Of a stretch of DNA of 64,000 nucleotides, positions 10,835-20,004 are shown piece after piece. The DNA is taken from assembly GCA_028689015.1 (NCBI GenBank), contig JAQTXC010000002.1:92183-156182 (forward strand), read 5' to 3'. The DNA comes from Dechloromonas sp. Its GTDB lineage: Bacteria; Pseudomonadota; Gammaproteobacteria; Burkholderiales; Rhodocyclaceae. Below the pieces are notes generated by a model. The model saw only the letters and a program-made list of their open reading frames with translations, searched no databases and was not told the DNA's origin. Made by a program: the position numbers and the translations under genes. Each line of letters begins with the position of its first letter. The stretch's first letter is position 1.

Positions 10835-10919
10835 TGGTGCCCCGGGCCAGACTCGAACTGGCACACCTTTCGGCGGCGGATTTTGAATCCGCTGCGTCTA
10901 CCGATTCCGCCACCGGGGC
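10835..10919 (-). tRNA. tRNA-Leu (anticodon CAA)
   Basis: The 85-base minus-strand sequence folds as a class II tRNA. The acceptor arms are GCCCCGG and CCGGGGC, with discriminator A and an encoded CCA (10835-10837). The D-arm contains TGGCGGAATCGGTAGACGC, typical of leucine tRNAs. The anticodon stem GCGGA/TCCGC carries the loop TTCAAAA, so the anticodon is CAA (reads UUG). A variable arm and a TTCGAGT T-loop follow. Confidence 0.95.
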
Positions 10920-10962
10920 GAGTGGAGGCCGGATTATCCACGAATCTCCGGCGAGTTTCAAG

Positions 10963-11355
10963 CTATTCAGTGCACGGAAATGCTTTGGCCAGCGCACCGG
11001 CCACCAGCGGACCAGGCTGCCCCTGGCTGAGCGCGCTGTTTGGCAGGCGTTCGAGGTGACGAAGGACGGCGCCAACCAGCCGGCGCTGAATCTCCGAATC
11101 GTCTGGCAGACAAAAGGCGCCGAGGCCAACGCCTACCGACTTGGCCAGATGATGGCCAATCGCGTAGCCATCAGCAATGCCGCTGATGTAGGCGATGCAG
11201 CGCGTACTGCGGATCGCATGCTGCGGGGCGCTGTTCTTTTCTCCCTGGTAGAGGGCATCGGCGGCCTGGCAGTCGGCCAGCAGTTCAGCGCCTTCGTACG
11301 CATGGGCGGGCAGGCAGGTGAGCAGGGTGGCGAGCAGGAGTGCGGGCTTGATCAT
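10963..11355 (-). CDS. Small secreted Rap1a/Tai-like protein
   Basis: This 130-residue protein has a clear signal peptide (MIKPALLLATLLTCLPAHA). Its mature part has four cysteines in the spacing LADCQAADALY, TRCIAYISGIADGYA, AFCLPDD and KAFPC, which recalls the Rap1a/Tai domain. Founding members of that family are periplasmic immunity proteins for a type VI amidase effector, but most relatives are orphan periplasmic proteins. No effector or type VI gene is nearby, so an immunity role is not supported. The start overlaps the stop of the upstream methyltransferase by four bases. Confidence 0.6.
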   Translation of the reverse strand: MIKPALLLATLLTCLPAHAYEGAELLADCQAADALYQGEKNSAPQHAIRSTRCIAYISGIADGYAIGHHLAKSVGVGLGAFCLPDDSEIQRRLVGAVLRHLERLPNSALSQGQPGPLVAGALAKAFPCTE

Positions 11356-12116
11356 CGGTTTTCGAACCAGGAGAGTTTGTCATGCAGACCGACCACGCTA
11401 CCGACGACGATCAGTGCCGGGGGTTTGATCTGGCCGTCTACGATGCGCGCCGGCAGGGTGGCCAGGGTGGCGAGCAGGGTTTGTTGGTCGGGCAGCGTGC
11501 CTTTGCGGATGATGGCGGCGGGGGTGGTGGCGGGCAGGCCATGGGCGATCATTTGCCGGCAGATTTCGGCCGCACCGCCGATACCCATGTAAAAAACCAC
11601 GGTCTGCCCCGGGCGGGCCAAGGCTGGCCAATCAAGATTGACGCTGTAGTCCTTCAGGTGGCCGGTGACGAAGGTGACCGACTGGGCGTGGTCGCGGTGT
11701 GTCAGCGGGAAGCCGGCATAGGCGGCACAGCCGGCGGCGGCGGTTACGCCGGGAACGACTTCGAAGGCAATGCCGGCGGCGTGCAGGATTTCCAGTTCTT
11801 CGCCGCCGCGCCCGAAAATAAAGGGGTCGCCGCCCTTGAGACGAACGACCTTTTTGCCTTGGCGAGCCAGGTCGACCAGTAGGGCGTTGATTTCTTCCTG
11901 TTTGAGCGTGTGTTTGGCGGCTTTTTTGCCGACATAGCGCTGCTCGGCCCCGACCGGGAAAAGGGCCCGGATGCCTTCGCCGACCAGGTGGTCATAGACG
12001 ATGGCCTCGGCCTCGGCGATCAGGCGGGCGGCTTTCAGGGTTAGCAGCTCGGGGTCGCCCGGGCCAGCGCCGACCAGCCAGACTTTGCCGGCGGACGGCG
12101 TGTGGGATTGCGTCAT
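11352..12116 (-). CDS. cobA: Uroporphyrinogen-III C-methyltransferase
   Basis: This 254-residue single-domain enzyme adds two methyl groups to uroporphyrinogen III to form precorrin-2, the branch point to siroheme and cobalamin. It has the nucleotide loop VWLVGAGPGDPELLTLKA, VVRLKGGDPFIFGRGGEE and the later GYPLTHRD-type region (GFPLTHRDHAQS). The length fits the stand-alone form, without the CysG oxidase/ferrochelatase part. It lies nine bases after cphA on the same strand, an unusual neighbour for this pathway; siroheme for nitrite or sulfite reductase is the likely use. Confidence 0.94.
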   Translation of the reverse strand: MTQSHTPSAGKVWLVGAGPGDPELLTLKAARLIAEAEAIVYDHLVGEGIRALFPVGAEQRYVGKKAAKHTLKQEEINALLVDLARQGKKVVRLKGGDPFIFGRGGEELEILHAAGIAFEVVPGVTAAAGCAAYAGFPLTHRDHAQSVTFVTGHLKDYSVNLDWPALARPGQTVVFYMGIGGAAEICRQMIAHGLPATTPAAIIRKGTLPDQQTLLATLATLPARIVDGQIKPPALIVVGSVVGLHDKLSWFENR

Positions 12117-12125
12117 GCAGCGTTT

Positions 12126-14708
12126 TCAGTCAGTGAGGCGTTGTTTGATGTGCGCCAGCGCTTCCTCGACCTGATCAATCAGGATCAGGCAAAGGTCGCC
12201 GTCAGCCAGTCGTTCGAGCGCGGTATCGATGGCAGCAAATTCGCCATTGATTGCTTCGACGTGCTGCACCCGTGTGCTGTTGCTCAGGCCGGCGCGCAGC
12301 AGGGCAATGACTTCGCCATCGGCTCGGCCGCGTTGGCAGGCATCCTGGTAGAGGATGACATCGTCGAAGGCATCACCGAGAATCGCTGTCTGCTGACGGA
12401 TGTCCTCGTCACGCCGGTCGCCGGCGCCGCTGATCACCACCGAGCGGCGGCGGGCCGGCATGTTTTCGACGGCCTTGAGCAGGGCCAGCATGGCGTCCGG
12501 GTTGTGGCCGTAGTCGGCAATCAGCGTCGCCCCGCGATAGTCGAAAACGTTGAAACGACCGGGGGCGGTGGCCGCATCGTTGATGAAGCCGGCCAGCGCC
12601 TGTTCAATCTGTTCCCACGGAAAACCAAAGGCCCAGCCGGTGGCGGTGGCGGCCATGGCATTTTCGATCTGGAAGCCGATGGTGCCGTTACGGGTGATGG
12701 GAATGTTGACCAGCGGAATGCGGTGCTTGCGACGTCCTTCACCACAGACCAGCTCGCCTTTTTCGACATAGACCACCCGCTTGCCTTGGGCGCGATGGGT
12801 GGCCAGCACCGGGTTCATTGGATCGAGGGCGAAGTAGATGATTTCGCCCGGGCAATGGGCGGCCATGGCGGCGACGACCGGGTCGGTGGCGTTGAGCACG
12901 GCGCTGCCGTGGGCCGAGACATTTTCGACAATGACCCTTTTGACCACTGCCAGCTCGTCGACCGTGGTGATGTAGTTGAGGCCGAGATGGTCGCCGAGCC
13001 CAATGTTGGTGACCACGGCGACATCGCAGACATCGAAACCGAGACCTTCGCGCAAAATACCGCCACGGGCTGTTTCGAACACTGCGGCGTCAACATCCGG
13101 GTGCATCAGCACATTGCGTGCGCTGCGCGGGCCAGAGCAGTCGCCTGTATCAATCCGTTTGTTCTGGACATAGATGCCATCCGTGCTGGTCATGCCGACC
13201 CGCTTGTCGTTGGCTTCGAAGATGCGGCCGATCAGGCGGCTGGTCGTTGTCTTGCCATTGGTGCCGGAGATGGCGACGACCGGGATGCGGGCGTTATCGG
13301 ACTTTCCGTCGGGGCTGGGCGGGAACATCATGTCCACGATGGCTTCGCCGACGGGGCGTCCTTTACCGAACGAGGGGTCAAGGTGCATGCGCAGTCCGGG
13401 GGCGGCATTGCATTCGACGATGCCGCCGCCTTGTTCTTCCAGTGGGCGGTGCATGGTGTCGCAGACGACATCGATGCCGCAGATGTCGAGGCCGACGGTC
13501 TGGGCAGCGGCGATGGCTGCGGCGGCGATTTCCGGGTGAACATCGTCGGTGACGTCGGTGGCGGTGCCGCCGGTGGACAAGTTGGCATTGTTGCGCAGCA
13601 CGACACGGGTGCCCCGGGCCGGCACGCTGTCGGCGTTGTAACCCTGTTCGGCCAGACGGGCCAGGGCAATTTCATCGAAACGGATCTTGGTCAGCGAGGT
13701 GGCGTGACCGTCGGAGCGACGGGGGTCGCTATTCACGATGTCGACCAGTTCGCGCACGGTATGCGTGCCGTCGCCGATGACCAGCGGCGGGTCGCGGCGG
13801 GCAGCGGCGATCAGCTTGTTGCCGATGACCAGCAAGCGCCAGTCGTGGCCGGGCAAGTAGCGCTCAACCATGATGTCGTCGCGGAATTCGATGGCGACGC
13901 GATAGGCGTGGCGAACTTGGGCTTCGCTGGTCAGGTTGACCGAAATTCCCTTGCCCTGGTTGCCATCCTGCGGTTTGACGACCACCGGCAGGCCGATTTC
14001 CTGAGCGGCCACCCAGGCATCGTCCTCGTCCTCGACCGGGCGGCCGGTCGGTACGGGCACGCCAGCCGCGTGCAGCAGTTGCTTGGTCAGTTCCTTGTCC
14101 TGGGCAATGGCTTCGCCGATGGCGCTGGTGAAGCTGGTTTCAGCGGCCTGGATGCGTTGCTGCTTGCTGCCCCAGCCAAACTGCACCAGGCTGCCTTGGG
14201 TCAGGCGGCGGCACGGAATGCCGCGGGCCAGGGCAGCCGTCACGATGGCGCCGGTCGACGGGCCCAGGCGAATGTCTTCGTCCAGTTCGCGTAATTCGGC
14301 CAGGGTGCCCTCAAGATCGAAGGGGGTGTCATGCAGCGCTGCCAGACACAGTTGCTCGGCCCGCTCGAAAGCCAGGCGGCCGACATCTTCTTCGGTGTAT
14401 TCGACGACCACCTGATAGATGCCGTCCTCGACGGTCTGTGCCGTGTGGCTGAAGGTGACCGGGCAGCCGGCCTGCGCCTGCAGGCCCAGGGCGGCGAATT
14501 CGACAGCGTGGGCGATCGACACGGTGTCGAGGTGGTCGGCCGGAATCAGGTCGCCCAGTTCGGGAAAACGCTCACGCAGGCGGGCTTCGAAGCCGGGCAG
14601 CCTGGCAATGGCGGACTCGTCACCGGGACAGGAAACGATGGCCTGGATGGCGGTGTGGCGGCTCCACAAATTGGGGCCGCGCAGGGCTCGGATACGGGAT
14701 ACGTCCAT
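12126..14708 (-). CDS. cphA: Cyanophycin synthetase (full-length, canonical)
   Basis: This 860-residue enzyme makes the storage polymer cyanophycin from aspartate and arginine using ATP. It has an N-terminal domain (1-200), an ATP-grasp domain (about 205-465) with VVVKPQDGNQGKGI and IVECNAAPGLRMH, and a Mur-ligase-like domain with an intact P-loop GTNGKTTT (482-489), ARGGILREGLGF and a C-terminal part including IADYGHNPDAM and SGAGDRRDEDI. All core motifs look functional. It is the last synthetase of a minus-strand run ABC transporter, DUF1854, cphA paralogue, cphA, with 15 bases between the two synthetases. No cyanophycinase is in the window. Confidence 0.95.
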   Translation of the reverse strand: MDVSRIRALRGPNLWSRHTAIQAIVSCPGDESAIARLPGFEARLRERFPELGDLIPADHLDTVSIAHAVEFAALGLQAQAGCPVTFSHTAQTVEDGIYQVVVEYTEEDVGRLAFERAEQLCLAALHDTPFDLEGTLAELRELDEDIRLGPSTGAIVTAALARGIPCRRLTQGSLVQFGWGSKQQRIQAAETSFTSAIGEAIAQDKELTKQLLHAAGVPVPTGRPVEDEDDAWVAAQEIGLPVVVKPQDGNQGKGISVNLTSEAQVRHAYRVAIEFRDDIMVERYLPGHDWRLLVIGNKLIAAARRDPPLVIGDGTHTVRELVDIVNSDPRRSDGHATSLTKIRFDEIALARLAEQGYNADSVPARGTRVVLRNNANLSTGGTATDVTDDVHPEIAAAAIAAAQTVGLDICGIDVVCDTMHRPLEEQGGGIVECNAAPGLRMHLDPSFGKGRPVGEAIVDMMFPPSPDGKSDNARIPVVAISGTNGKTTTSRLIGRIFEANDKRVGMTSTDGIYVQNKRIDTGDCSGPRSARNVLMHPDVDAAVFETARGGILREGLGFDVCDVAVVTNIGLGDHLGLNYITTVDELAVVKRVIVENVSAHGSAVLNATDPVVAAMAAHCPGEIIYFALDPMNPVLATHRAQGKRVVYVEKGELVCGEGRRKHRIPLVNIPITRNGTIGFQIENAMAATATGWAFGFPWEQIEQALAGFINDAATAPGRFNVFDYRGATLIADYGHNPDAMLALLKAVENMPARRRSVVISGAGDRRDEDIRQQTAILGDAFDDVILYQDACQRGRADGEVIALLRAGLSNSTRVQHVEAINGEFAAIDTALERLADGDLCLILIDQVEEALAHIKQRLTD

Positions 14709-14723
14709 GAAACGGTTTCCTGG

Positions 14724-16979
14724 TTATTTTTTGGCGACGCCCGGCTTGCGGGCGGTGGGCAGCTTGCGGGCAGTCCGCGACAGTAGGGCAAAGGGGTCGG
14801 GGATTTCAAGACCGTAGGTCTTGACGCCGGTGCCGATCACTTCCTGGGTCAGGCCCAGTGCCCAGCCGGCGGCCACGGCGGCCAGCATGTTGGCGATGAC
14901 TTTGGGGTCGCGGGCCTTGCCGATGGCCGGGATATCGACCAGGCGGGCAATACGGATGTCGTCCTGGCCGGAGCGCAGGGTGATGCGGCCATCGTTGACC
15001 ACGACCGCCCGCTTGCCTTGGGCGAGATGTTCGTTCAGGCAGGCCAGGGTCAGGTCGGCAGCGAACAGGATGACTTCGCCATCGCACAGTTCAGCCAGGT
15101 CAGCCACCAGCGGATCGGCGGCGTTGAGCACGGCGTGGCCGCTGGGTAGCACGACGTCGACCTGGGTGCGATAGGTCGAGCGATGCGTCGTGTAGTACTC
15201 ACCGCCGGTGGGCTGGACATCCCAGCGGTCGAGTTGTTCGGCCTCTGGCACGATGTTGGTGACAATCCCGACCGCGCAGCGATCGTAGGGAAGGCCTTCG
15301 CCGAGGATGGTGCGGGCGCTATTTTCGATCACTGCGGCGTCGACCGCGCGGTTGAGCAGCAGGCGGCGGCCGGCGCTCCAGGTGGCGGCATTGTTGCGGT
15401 CAACCTGTCGGCGGCCCAAAAACATGCCGTCGGAACAGGCGAGGCCGACCTGATGGCCGGACAGATGGAGCAAGTGCGCGACCATGCGGGCGACCGGCGT
15501 TTTGCCAAATGTGCCGGTGACGCCAACCAGGGGAACGCGACCACTTTCCTGTGGGGCAAACAGGTTGTTGACGATGGCCTGACCGACCGGGCGTGGTTTG
15601 CCGATACCAGGCTTGATGTGCATTAGCAGGCTGGGGCCAGCATTGACTTCGACAATGGCGCCGCCTTGGTCAGCCAGTGGTTTGGAAACGTCCTGGCAGA
15701 CCAAATCGATGCCGGCGATGTCGAGGCCGACGACGCGGGCCGCCAGGGAAACGGTATCGGCGGTGTCCGGGTGGACTTCGTCGGTGCAGTCGAAAGCATG
15801 GTTGGCATTGCGCTGGATCAGCACTTCGCGACCGGCGGCCGGAATGCTGTCGCCGTTGAGTCCCTGGCGCTCCAGTTCGATGCGGGCGGCGGTATCGATG
15901 CGGATGATGGCCAGCGGGTGTAGTTCGGTGGTGCCACGGCGCGGGTCGATGTTGATCTGCTCATCGATCAGTGCCTGGACCGTCGATTGGCCGTCGCCCT
16001 GGATGGTGATCAAATCGCTGCGGTTGGCGGCGACCAGTTTGCCGCCAACCACCAGCAGACGGTGTTCAATTCCCTGGATTGAGCGTTCAACCAGCACGCC
16101 GGAGCCTTCCTCGACGGCGATGGCGTAGGCCTTGCGTACATCGTCGGCGTTCATCAGGTCGATGAAGACGCCGCGGCCATGGTTGCCGTCGGTCGGCTTG
16201 ACGACCACCGGGTAACCGATGTCATCGGCGGCGTCGCAGGCATCGTCAGCGCTGTCGACTTCACGCCCTTCTGGTACCGGCACGCCGACCGAAGAAATCA
16301 GTTCCTTGGTCAGGTCCTTGTCACGCGAGATGGTCTCGGCGATGGCGCTGGTCCGGTCGGTTTCGGCGGTCCAGATGCGGCGGGCGGCAGCGCCGTAGCC
16401 CAGTTGCACCAGGTTGCCGTCGTCGAGCAGGCGGATGTGCGGAATGCCGCGCGCTTCGGCGGCCTGGACGATGGCTGCCGTCGAGGGGCCGAGGTATTTG
16501 CGGTCAACCTTGCGGCGCAAGGTTTTTTGCGCGTCTTCCAGATCGAAGGGACGGTCCTCGATGGCGGCGAGCAGCAGTTCACGGCCGTAGTTAAGGGCCT
16601 GGCGGGTGACTTCTTCGTGGAAATTGCTGACCACCAGCTTGTACACGCCGCGCGTGGTTGTTTCGCGTGTGCGGCCAAAACCGTCCGGCAGGCCTGCCAG
16701 GGTCAACAGTTCAAGGACGATATGTTCGAGGATGTGCCCTGGCCAGGTCCCTTCCTGCAGTCGGCGGAGAAAGCCGCCGCGCTCGTCGTAGTTGCAGCGG
16801 TGTTCGATCAAGCCGGGAAGCCAGGCCGAGAGGCGATCGTACAGGCCGGGGATTTTGTTCGAGGGAAAGTCTTCCAGTTCGCCGATGTCGATCCATACTT
16901 CGAGGACCGGCGGATAGGTCCAGATGCTGGGGCCGCGCAGCGAAATCGTGTCGCGAAAAATAATGTCCTTGGGCGTCAT
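14724..16979 (-). CDS. Truncated, divergent cyanophycin synthetase paralogue (CphA'/CphA2-like)
   Basis: This 751-residue paralogue of the next gene has the same N-terminal and ATP-grasp domains (VVVKPTDGNHGRGV near 258-271 and IVEVNAGPSLLMH near 442-454). In its Mur-like domain the P-loop reads GTFGKTP (489-495) where canonical CphA has GTNGKTT, and ARGGILREGLGF is replaced by SARTILGEGLPY. The protein ends about 110 residues early, lacking the Mur C-terminal domain. A tandem cphA'/cphA pair is known from other betaproteobacteria. It may use a different substrate (CphA2 enzymes polymerise beta-Asp-Arg dipeptides) or support the main enzyme; the sequence does not decide. Confidence 0.85.
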   Translation of the reverse strand: MTPKDIIFRDTISLRGPSIWTYPPVLEVWIDIGELEDFPSNKIPGLYDRLSAWLPGLIEHRCNYDERGGFLRRLQEGTWPGHILEHIVLELLTLAGLPDGFGRTRETTTRGVYKLVVSNFHEEVTRQALNYGRELLLAAIEDRPFDLEDAQKTLRRKVDRKYLGPSTAAIVQAAEARGIPHIRLLDDGNLVQLGYGAAARRIWTAETDRTSAIAETISRDKDLTKELISSVGVPVPEGREVDSADDACDAADDIGYPVVVKPTDGNHGRGVFIDLMNADDVRKAYAIAVEEGSGVLVERSIQGIEHRLLVVGGKLVAANRSDLITIQGDGQSTVQALIDEQINIDPRRGTTELHPLAIIRIDTAARIELERQGLNGDSIPAAGREVLIQRNANHAFDCTDEVHPDTADTVSLAARVVGLDIAGIDLVCQDVSKPLADQGGAIVEVNAGPSLLMHIKPGIGKPRPVGQAIVNNLFAPQESGRVPLVGVTGTFGKTPVARMVAHLLHLSGHQVGLACSDGMFLGRRQVDRNNAATWSAGRRLLLNRAVDAAVIENSARTILGEGLPYDRCAVGIVTNIVPEAEQLDRWDVQPTGGEYYTTHRSTYRTQVDVVLPSGHAVLNAADPLVADLAELCDGEVILFAADLTLACLNEHLAQGKRAVVVNDGRITLRSGQDDIRIARLVDIPAIGKARDPKVIANMLAAVAAGWALGLTQEVIGTGVKTYGLEIPDPFALLSRTARKLPTARKPGVAKK

Positions 16980-17103
16980 TGTCTTGGCTGGTTGTTGTTG
17001 GCTGACAGGGGAAATCGATTTCCCCGATTATTAACGCTTTTTTACTGCCGTGGCGCGGTGGTCTAAAAAATCACATCAGGTGTTACAGAGCGTCAGCCGG
17101 CTT

Positions 17104-17574
17104 TTAAAGAAAGCGGTCGAGTAATTTGCGGCTGGCGCGATCAAGCTGGCTCAGGTCGCGGATCAGGTACTGGATGCCGTGAGCATCGGCAATGAGCAGC
17201 CGGTTGGGCGACAGGCGACGGATGTCTTCCTCGCCCTTCAGGGTGAGTTCAGCCTGGCCACGGTCTGTGGTCACCTGCCAGACGCTGGGACAGGCGAAGC
17301 TGGAAACACCGATTAAACGGCTGATCTCCGGGATGAATTCACGGCTGGCCAGGTCTTCAGCAAGCAATTCCCGGCTGGCTGCGGGCAGGTCGGCGATGCG
17401 GTCGACCCAGCCGACTTCGTGGCCTTCGTCATTGATCAGCGACAGTCCTTCATCCGGTGCGGCGATGGGAAAGGCGCGAACCGGCGTGACGCCGACATGG
17501 TGTTTGCCATTTTCGCTAATCAGGATCAGTCGACCGTAAGCGTCGCGTTTCAACTGGCAGGCGGCGAGGGACAT
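17104..17574 (-). CDS. DUF1854 protein associated with cyanophycin metabolism
   Basis: This 156-residue soluble protein begins with a beta-rich stretch (KRDAYGRLILISENGKHH, VGVTPVRAFPIAAPDEGLSL) and ends with an amphipathic helical tail (DLSQLDRASRKLLDRFL). It fits DUF1854, a family I recall as occurring beside cyanophycin synthetases and a fused-type ABC transporter. Its start lies seven bases downstream of that transporter and its end 124 bases before the cphA paralogue, so one operon is likely. No catalytic motif is visible; an accessory or adaptor role to the transporter is inference. Confidence 0.75.
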   Translation of the reverse strand: MSLAACQLKRDAYGRLILISENGKHHVGVTPVRAFPIAAPDEGLSLINDEGHEVGWVDRIADLPAASRELLAEDLASREFIPEISRLIGVSSFACPSVWQVTTDRGQAELTLKGEEDIRRLSPNRLLIADAHGIQYLIRDLSQLDRASRKLLDRFL

Positions 17575-17581
17575 GGCGTTC

Positions 17582-19876
17582 TCAAACAGTCAGGGTTTTG
17601 GGCTGGTTCGGGCCGGCTGGTTCGGCGGGCTCGGTGTCTACATTGCGCGCTTGCGCCATGTAGAGCTTGTAATAATGGCCTTCAGTGGCCATTAGTTGAT
17701 CGTGATTGCCGACTTCGACAATGCGGCCGCGATCCATCACCACCAAGCGGTCAGCCTTGCGCAAGGTGCTCAGGCGGTGGGCGATGGCGATGGTGGTGCG
17801 ACCCTTGACCAGGTTGTCGAGTGCCTTCTGGATTTCCTTCTCGGTTTCGGTGTCGACCGCAGAAGTCGCCTCGTCGAGGATCAGGATGCGCGGGTCAATC
17901 AACAGGGCACGCGCGATGGAAATTCGCTGGCGCTCGCCGCCGGACAGGCCCTGGCCGCGTTCGCCGACCAGCGAGTCGTAGCCGTGCGGCAGGCGCAGGA
18001 TGAATTCGTGGGCATGGGCGGCACGGGCGGCGGCAATGATTTCCTGGCGGGTGGCGTTGGGCTTGCCGTAAGCGATGTTCTCGGCAATGGTGCCGAAAAA
18101 GAGAAAAGGTTCCTGCAAGACCAGGCCGATGTGGCGGCGGAATTCGGCGACCGGCACCGAGCGGACATCGACCCCGTCGATCAGGACCTGGCCCTCGGAG
18201 ACGTCGTAGAAGCGGCAGATCAGGTTGACCAGCGTCGATTTGCCAGAGCCGCTGTGGCCGACCAGGCCGATCATTTCGCCGGGCTGGATCAGCAGATCGA
18301 CGTCGCGGGTCACTGAGCGGGTGCCATAGCGGAAGCTGGCTTTTTTCAGTTCAAGCTGGCCGGTGACGTCGGACAGATGGACTGGTTGGGTCGGCTCGGG
18401 GACGCTGGAGACGTGGTCGAGGATGTCGAAAATACGCTTGGTGCTCGACGCGGCGCGCTGGGTGGCGGAAACGATGCGGCTCATCGAATCGAGGCGGGTG
18501 TAGAAACGGCCAATGTAGGCAAGGAAGGCAGTGAGCACGCCAACCGTCGATTCGCCTTCGGAAATTTGCCAGATGCCGAAAATCCACACCACCAGCAGGC
18601 CGATTTCGGTGAGCAAGGTAATGGTGGGGGTGAACAAAGACCAAGTCTTGTTCAGTTTGTCGTTCATCTGCAGGTTGTGCTCGTTGGCGGCGCGGAAGCG
18701 GTCGCCTTCGCGCTTTTCCTGGGCAAAGGCCTTGACGACGCGGATGCCGGGGATGGTGTCGGCCAGTACATTGGTCACTTCGGCCCAGACGCGGTCGATT
18801 TTTTCGAAACCGGTGCGTAGTTTTTCGCGGACGAAGTGAATCATCCAGCCAATGATCGGCAGCGGCAGGAGGGTGACCAAGGCTAGCCACGGGTTGATCG
18901 AAAACAGAATGACGGCGGTCATCGCGATCATCAATACATCGGTGGCGAAATTGAGCAGATCAAGCGACAGAAAAATGTTGATGCGGTCGGTTTCGTTGCC
19001 GATGCGGGCCATCAGGTCGCCGGTCCGCTTGCCGCCAAAATATTCCAGCGACAGGCCGAGCAAGTGATCGTAGGTTTGCGTGCGCAGGTCGCGGCCCATC
19101 CGTTCTGAGACTTTGGCCAGGATGTAGGTGCGTGCCCAGCCGAGAAACCAGGCGAGCAGCGCGGCGCCGAGCAGGCCGCCGAGATACATGCTGACCAGCG
19201 ACCAGTCGATGGGCTGGCCATTCTGAAAGGGAATCAGCACTTCGTCCATCAGCGGCATGGTGAGGTAGGGCGGCACCAGGGTGGCCGCGGTCGACGCCAG
19301 GGTGAGGATAAAACCGGCCAGCAGTTGCCAGCGATAGGGGCGGGCAAAACGCCACAGGCGAAACAGTGTCCAGGTCGACGGTGCAACGCTGGTTTCACGA
19401 TGACAGATCGGACAGTCGTCTTCGTCGGGCGGCAGCGGTGTGCGGCATTTTGGGCACAAATCGTCGGTCGACCGCGTCACTGTTTGGCCGCTGACCCGGC
19501 TGTCGCGCTGCAGGTCGAATTCGCTGATCAGGTGCAGGGCGTGGAGGTTGCGGCTCAGGGTATAGCGCCATAGTGCCAAGCGTCCCTGGGGGTCAATCAA
19601 TGCCAGTTGGCCGACACCGGCATGATCATGGTGCTGGAGTTGCTGCCCGGCCGCCAGCGGCCAGCTTTGCGCGGCCCCCTCCGGCGATGACCAGGCGAGC
19701 AGACGCTGGTTGGTGAGCAGGAGCAGGCCGGGGGCGAAGTGCAGGCGGCCGTCGAGATCGGTTTCCAGCCAGGCCTCGATAGTCTCGTTGGCCCATAGTT
19801 GGGATGGGGTCAGGGCAGCCCAGCGGGTGGGGAGTGTCGGCGCACTGCCGGCGACTTGAGCGGTGGTGTGAGGCAT
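17582..19876 (-). CDS. Cyanophycin-associated ABC transporter with N-terminal PH-like and zinc-ribbon extension
   Basis: This 764-residue half-transporter has an unusual N-terminus. Residues about 25-120 look like a beta-rich PH-like domain (LHFAPGLLLLTNQRLLAW). A zinc ribbon follows (CPKCRTPLPPDEDDCPIC), then a six-helix exporter domain (about 170-460). The C-terminal ATPase has Walker A GHSGSGKST, Q-loop LVLQEPF, signature LSGGERQR and Walker B ILILDEATS. The ATPase is complete and should work as a homodimer. It leads the cyanophycin gene run, with DUF1854 seven bases downstream. I recall the family only as cyanophycin-metabolism-associated; the cargo is unknown. Confidence 0.88.
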   Translation of the reverse strand: MPHTTAQVAGSAPTLPTRWAALTPSQLWANETIEAWLETDLDGRLHFAPGLLLLTNQRLLAWSSPEGAAQSWPLAAGQQLQHHDHAGVGQLALIDPQGRLALWRYTLSRNLHALHLISEFDLQRDSRVSGQTVTRSTDDLCPKCRTPLPPDEDDCPICHRETSVAPSTWTLFRLWRFARPYRWQLLAGFILTLASTAATLVPPYLTMPLMDEVLIPFQNGQPIDWSLVSMYLGGLLGAALLAWFLGWARTYILAKVSERMGRDLRTQTYDHLLGLSLEYFGGKRTGDLMARIGNETDRINIFLSLDLLNFATDVLMIAMTAVILFSINPWLALVTLLPLPIIGWMIHFVREKLRTGFEKIDRVWAEVTNVLADTIPGIRVVKAFAQEKREGDRFRAANEHNLQMNDKLNKTWSLFTPTITLLTEIGLLVVWIFGIWQISEGESTVGVLTAFLAYIGRFYTRLDSMSRIVSATQRAASSTKRIFDILDHVSSVPEPTQPVHLSDVTGQLELKKASFRYGTRSVTRDVDLLIQPGEMIGLVGHSGSGKSTLVNLICRFYDVSEGQVLIDGVDVRSVPVAEFRRHIGLVLQEPFLFFGTIAENIAYGKPNATRQEIIAAARAAHAHEFILRLPHGYDSLVGERGQGLSGGERQRISIARALLIDPRILILDEATSAVDTETEKEIQKALDNLVKGRTTIAIAHRLSTLRKADRLVVMDRGRIVEVGNHDQLMATEGHYYKLYMAQARNVDTEPAEPAGPNQPKTLTV

Positions 19877-20004
19877 GGGGGGCGAGTATAGCGCTTGGCG
19901 CAGGTGAGCAACTAACGCGCCCGACGCCGCCCGGTTGACCGGGGGGAGGCATTTCGTCGCTGCCTGCCTTAGAATTCCGCCCTTCTTCCTTTGTTGGGGC
20001 CATC

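Noticed and set aside
10963-11355. Type VI immunity protein
   Set aside because: The cysteine pattern recalls Rap1a, but there is no effector, Hcp, VgrG or other type VI gene in the window, so immunity is not supported.
12102-14294. A 730-codon open frame on the plus strand opposite cphA
   Set aside because: It mirrors the third-base GC bias of cphA, has Gly/Asp-rich repetitive composition without motifs, and lies opposite a clear enzyme with all catalytic blocks.
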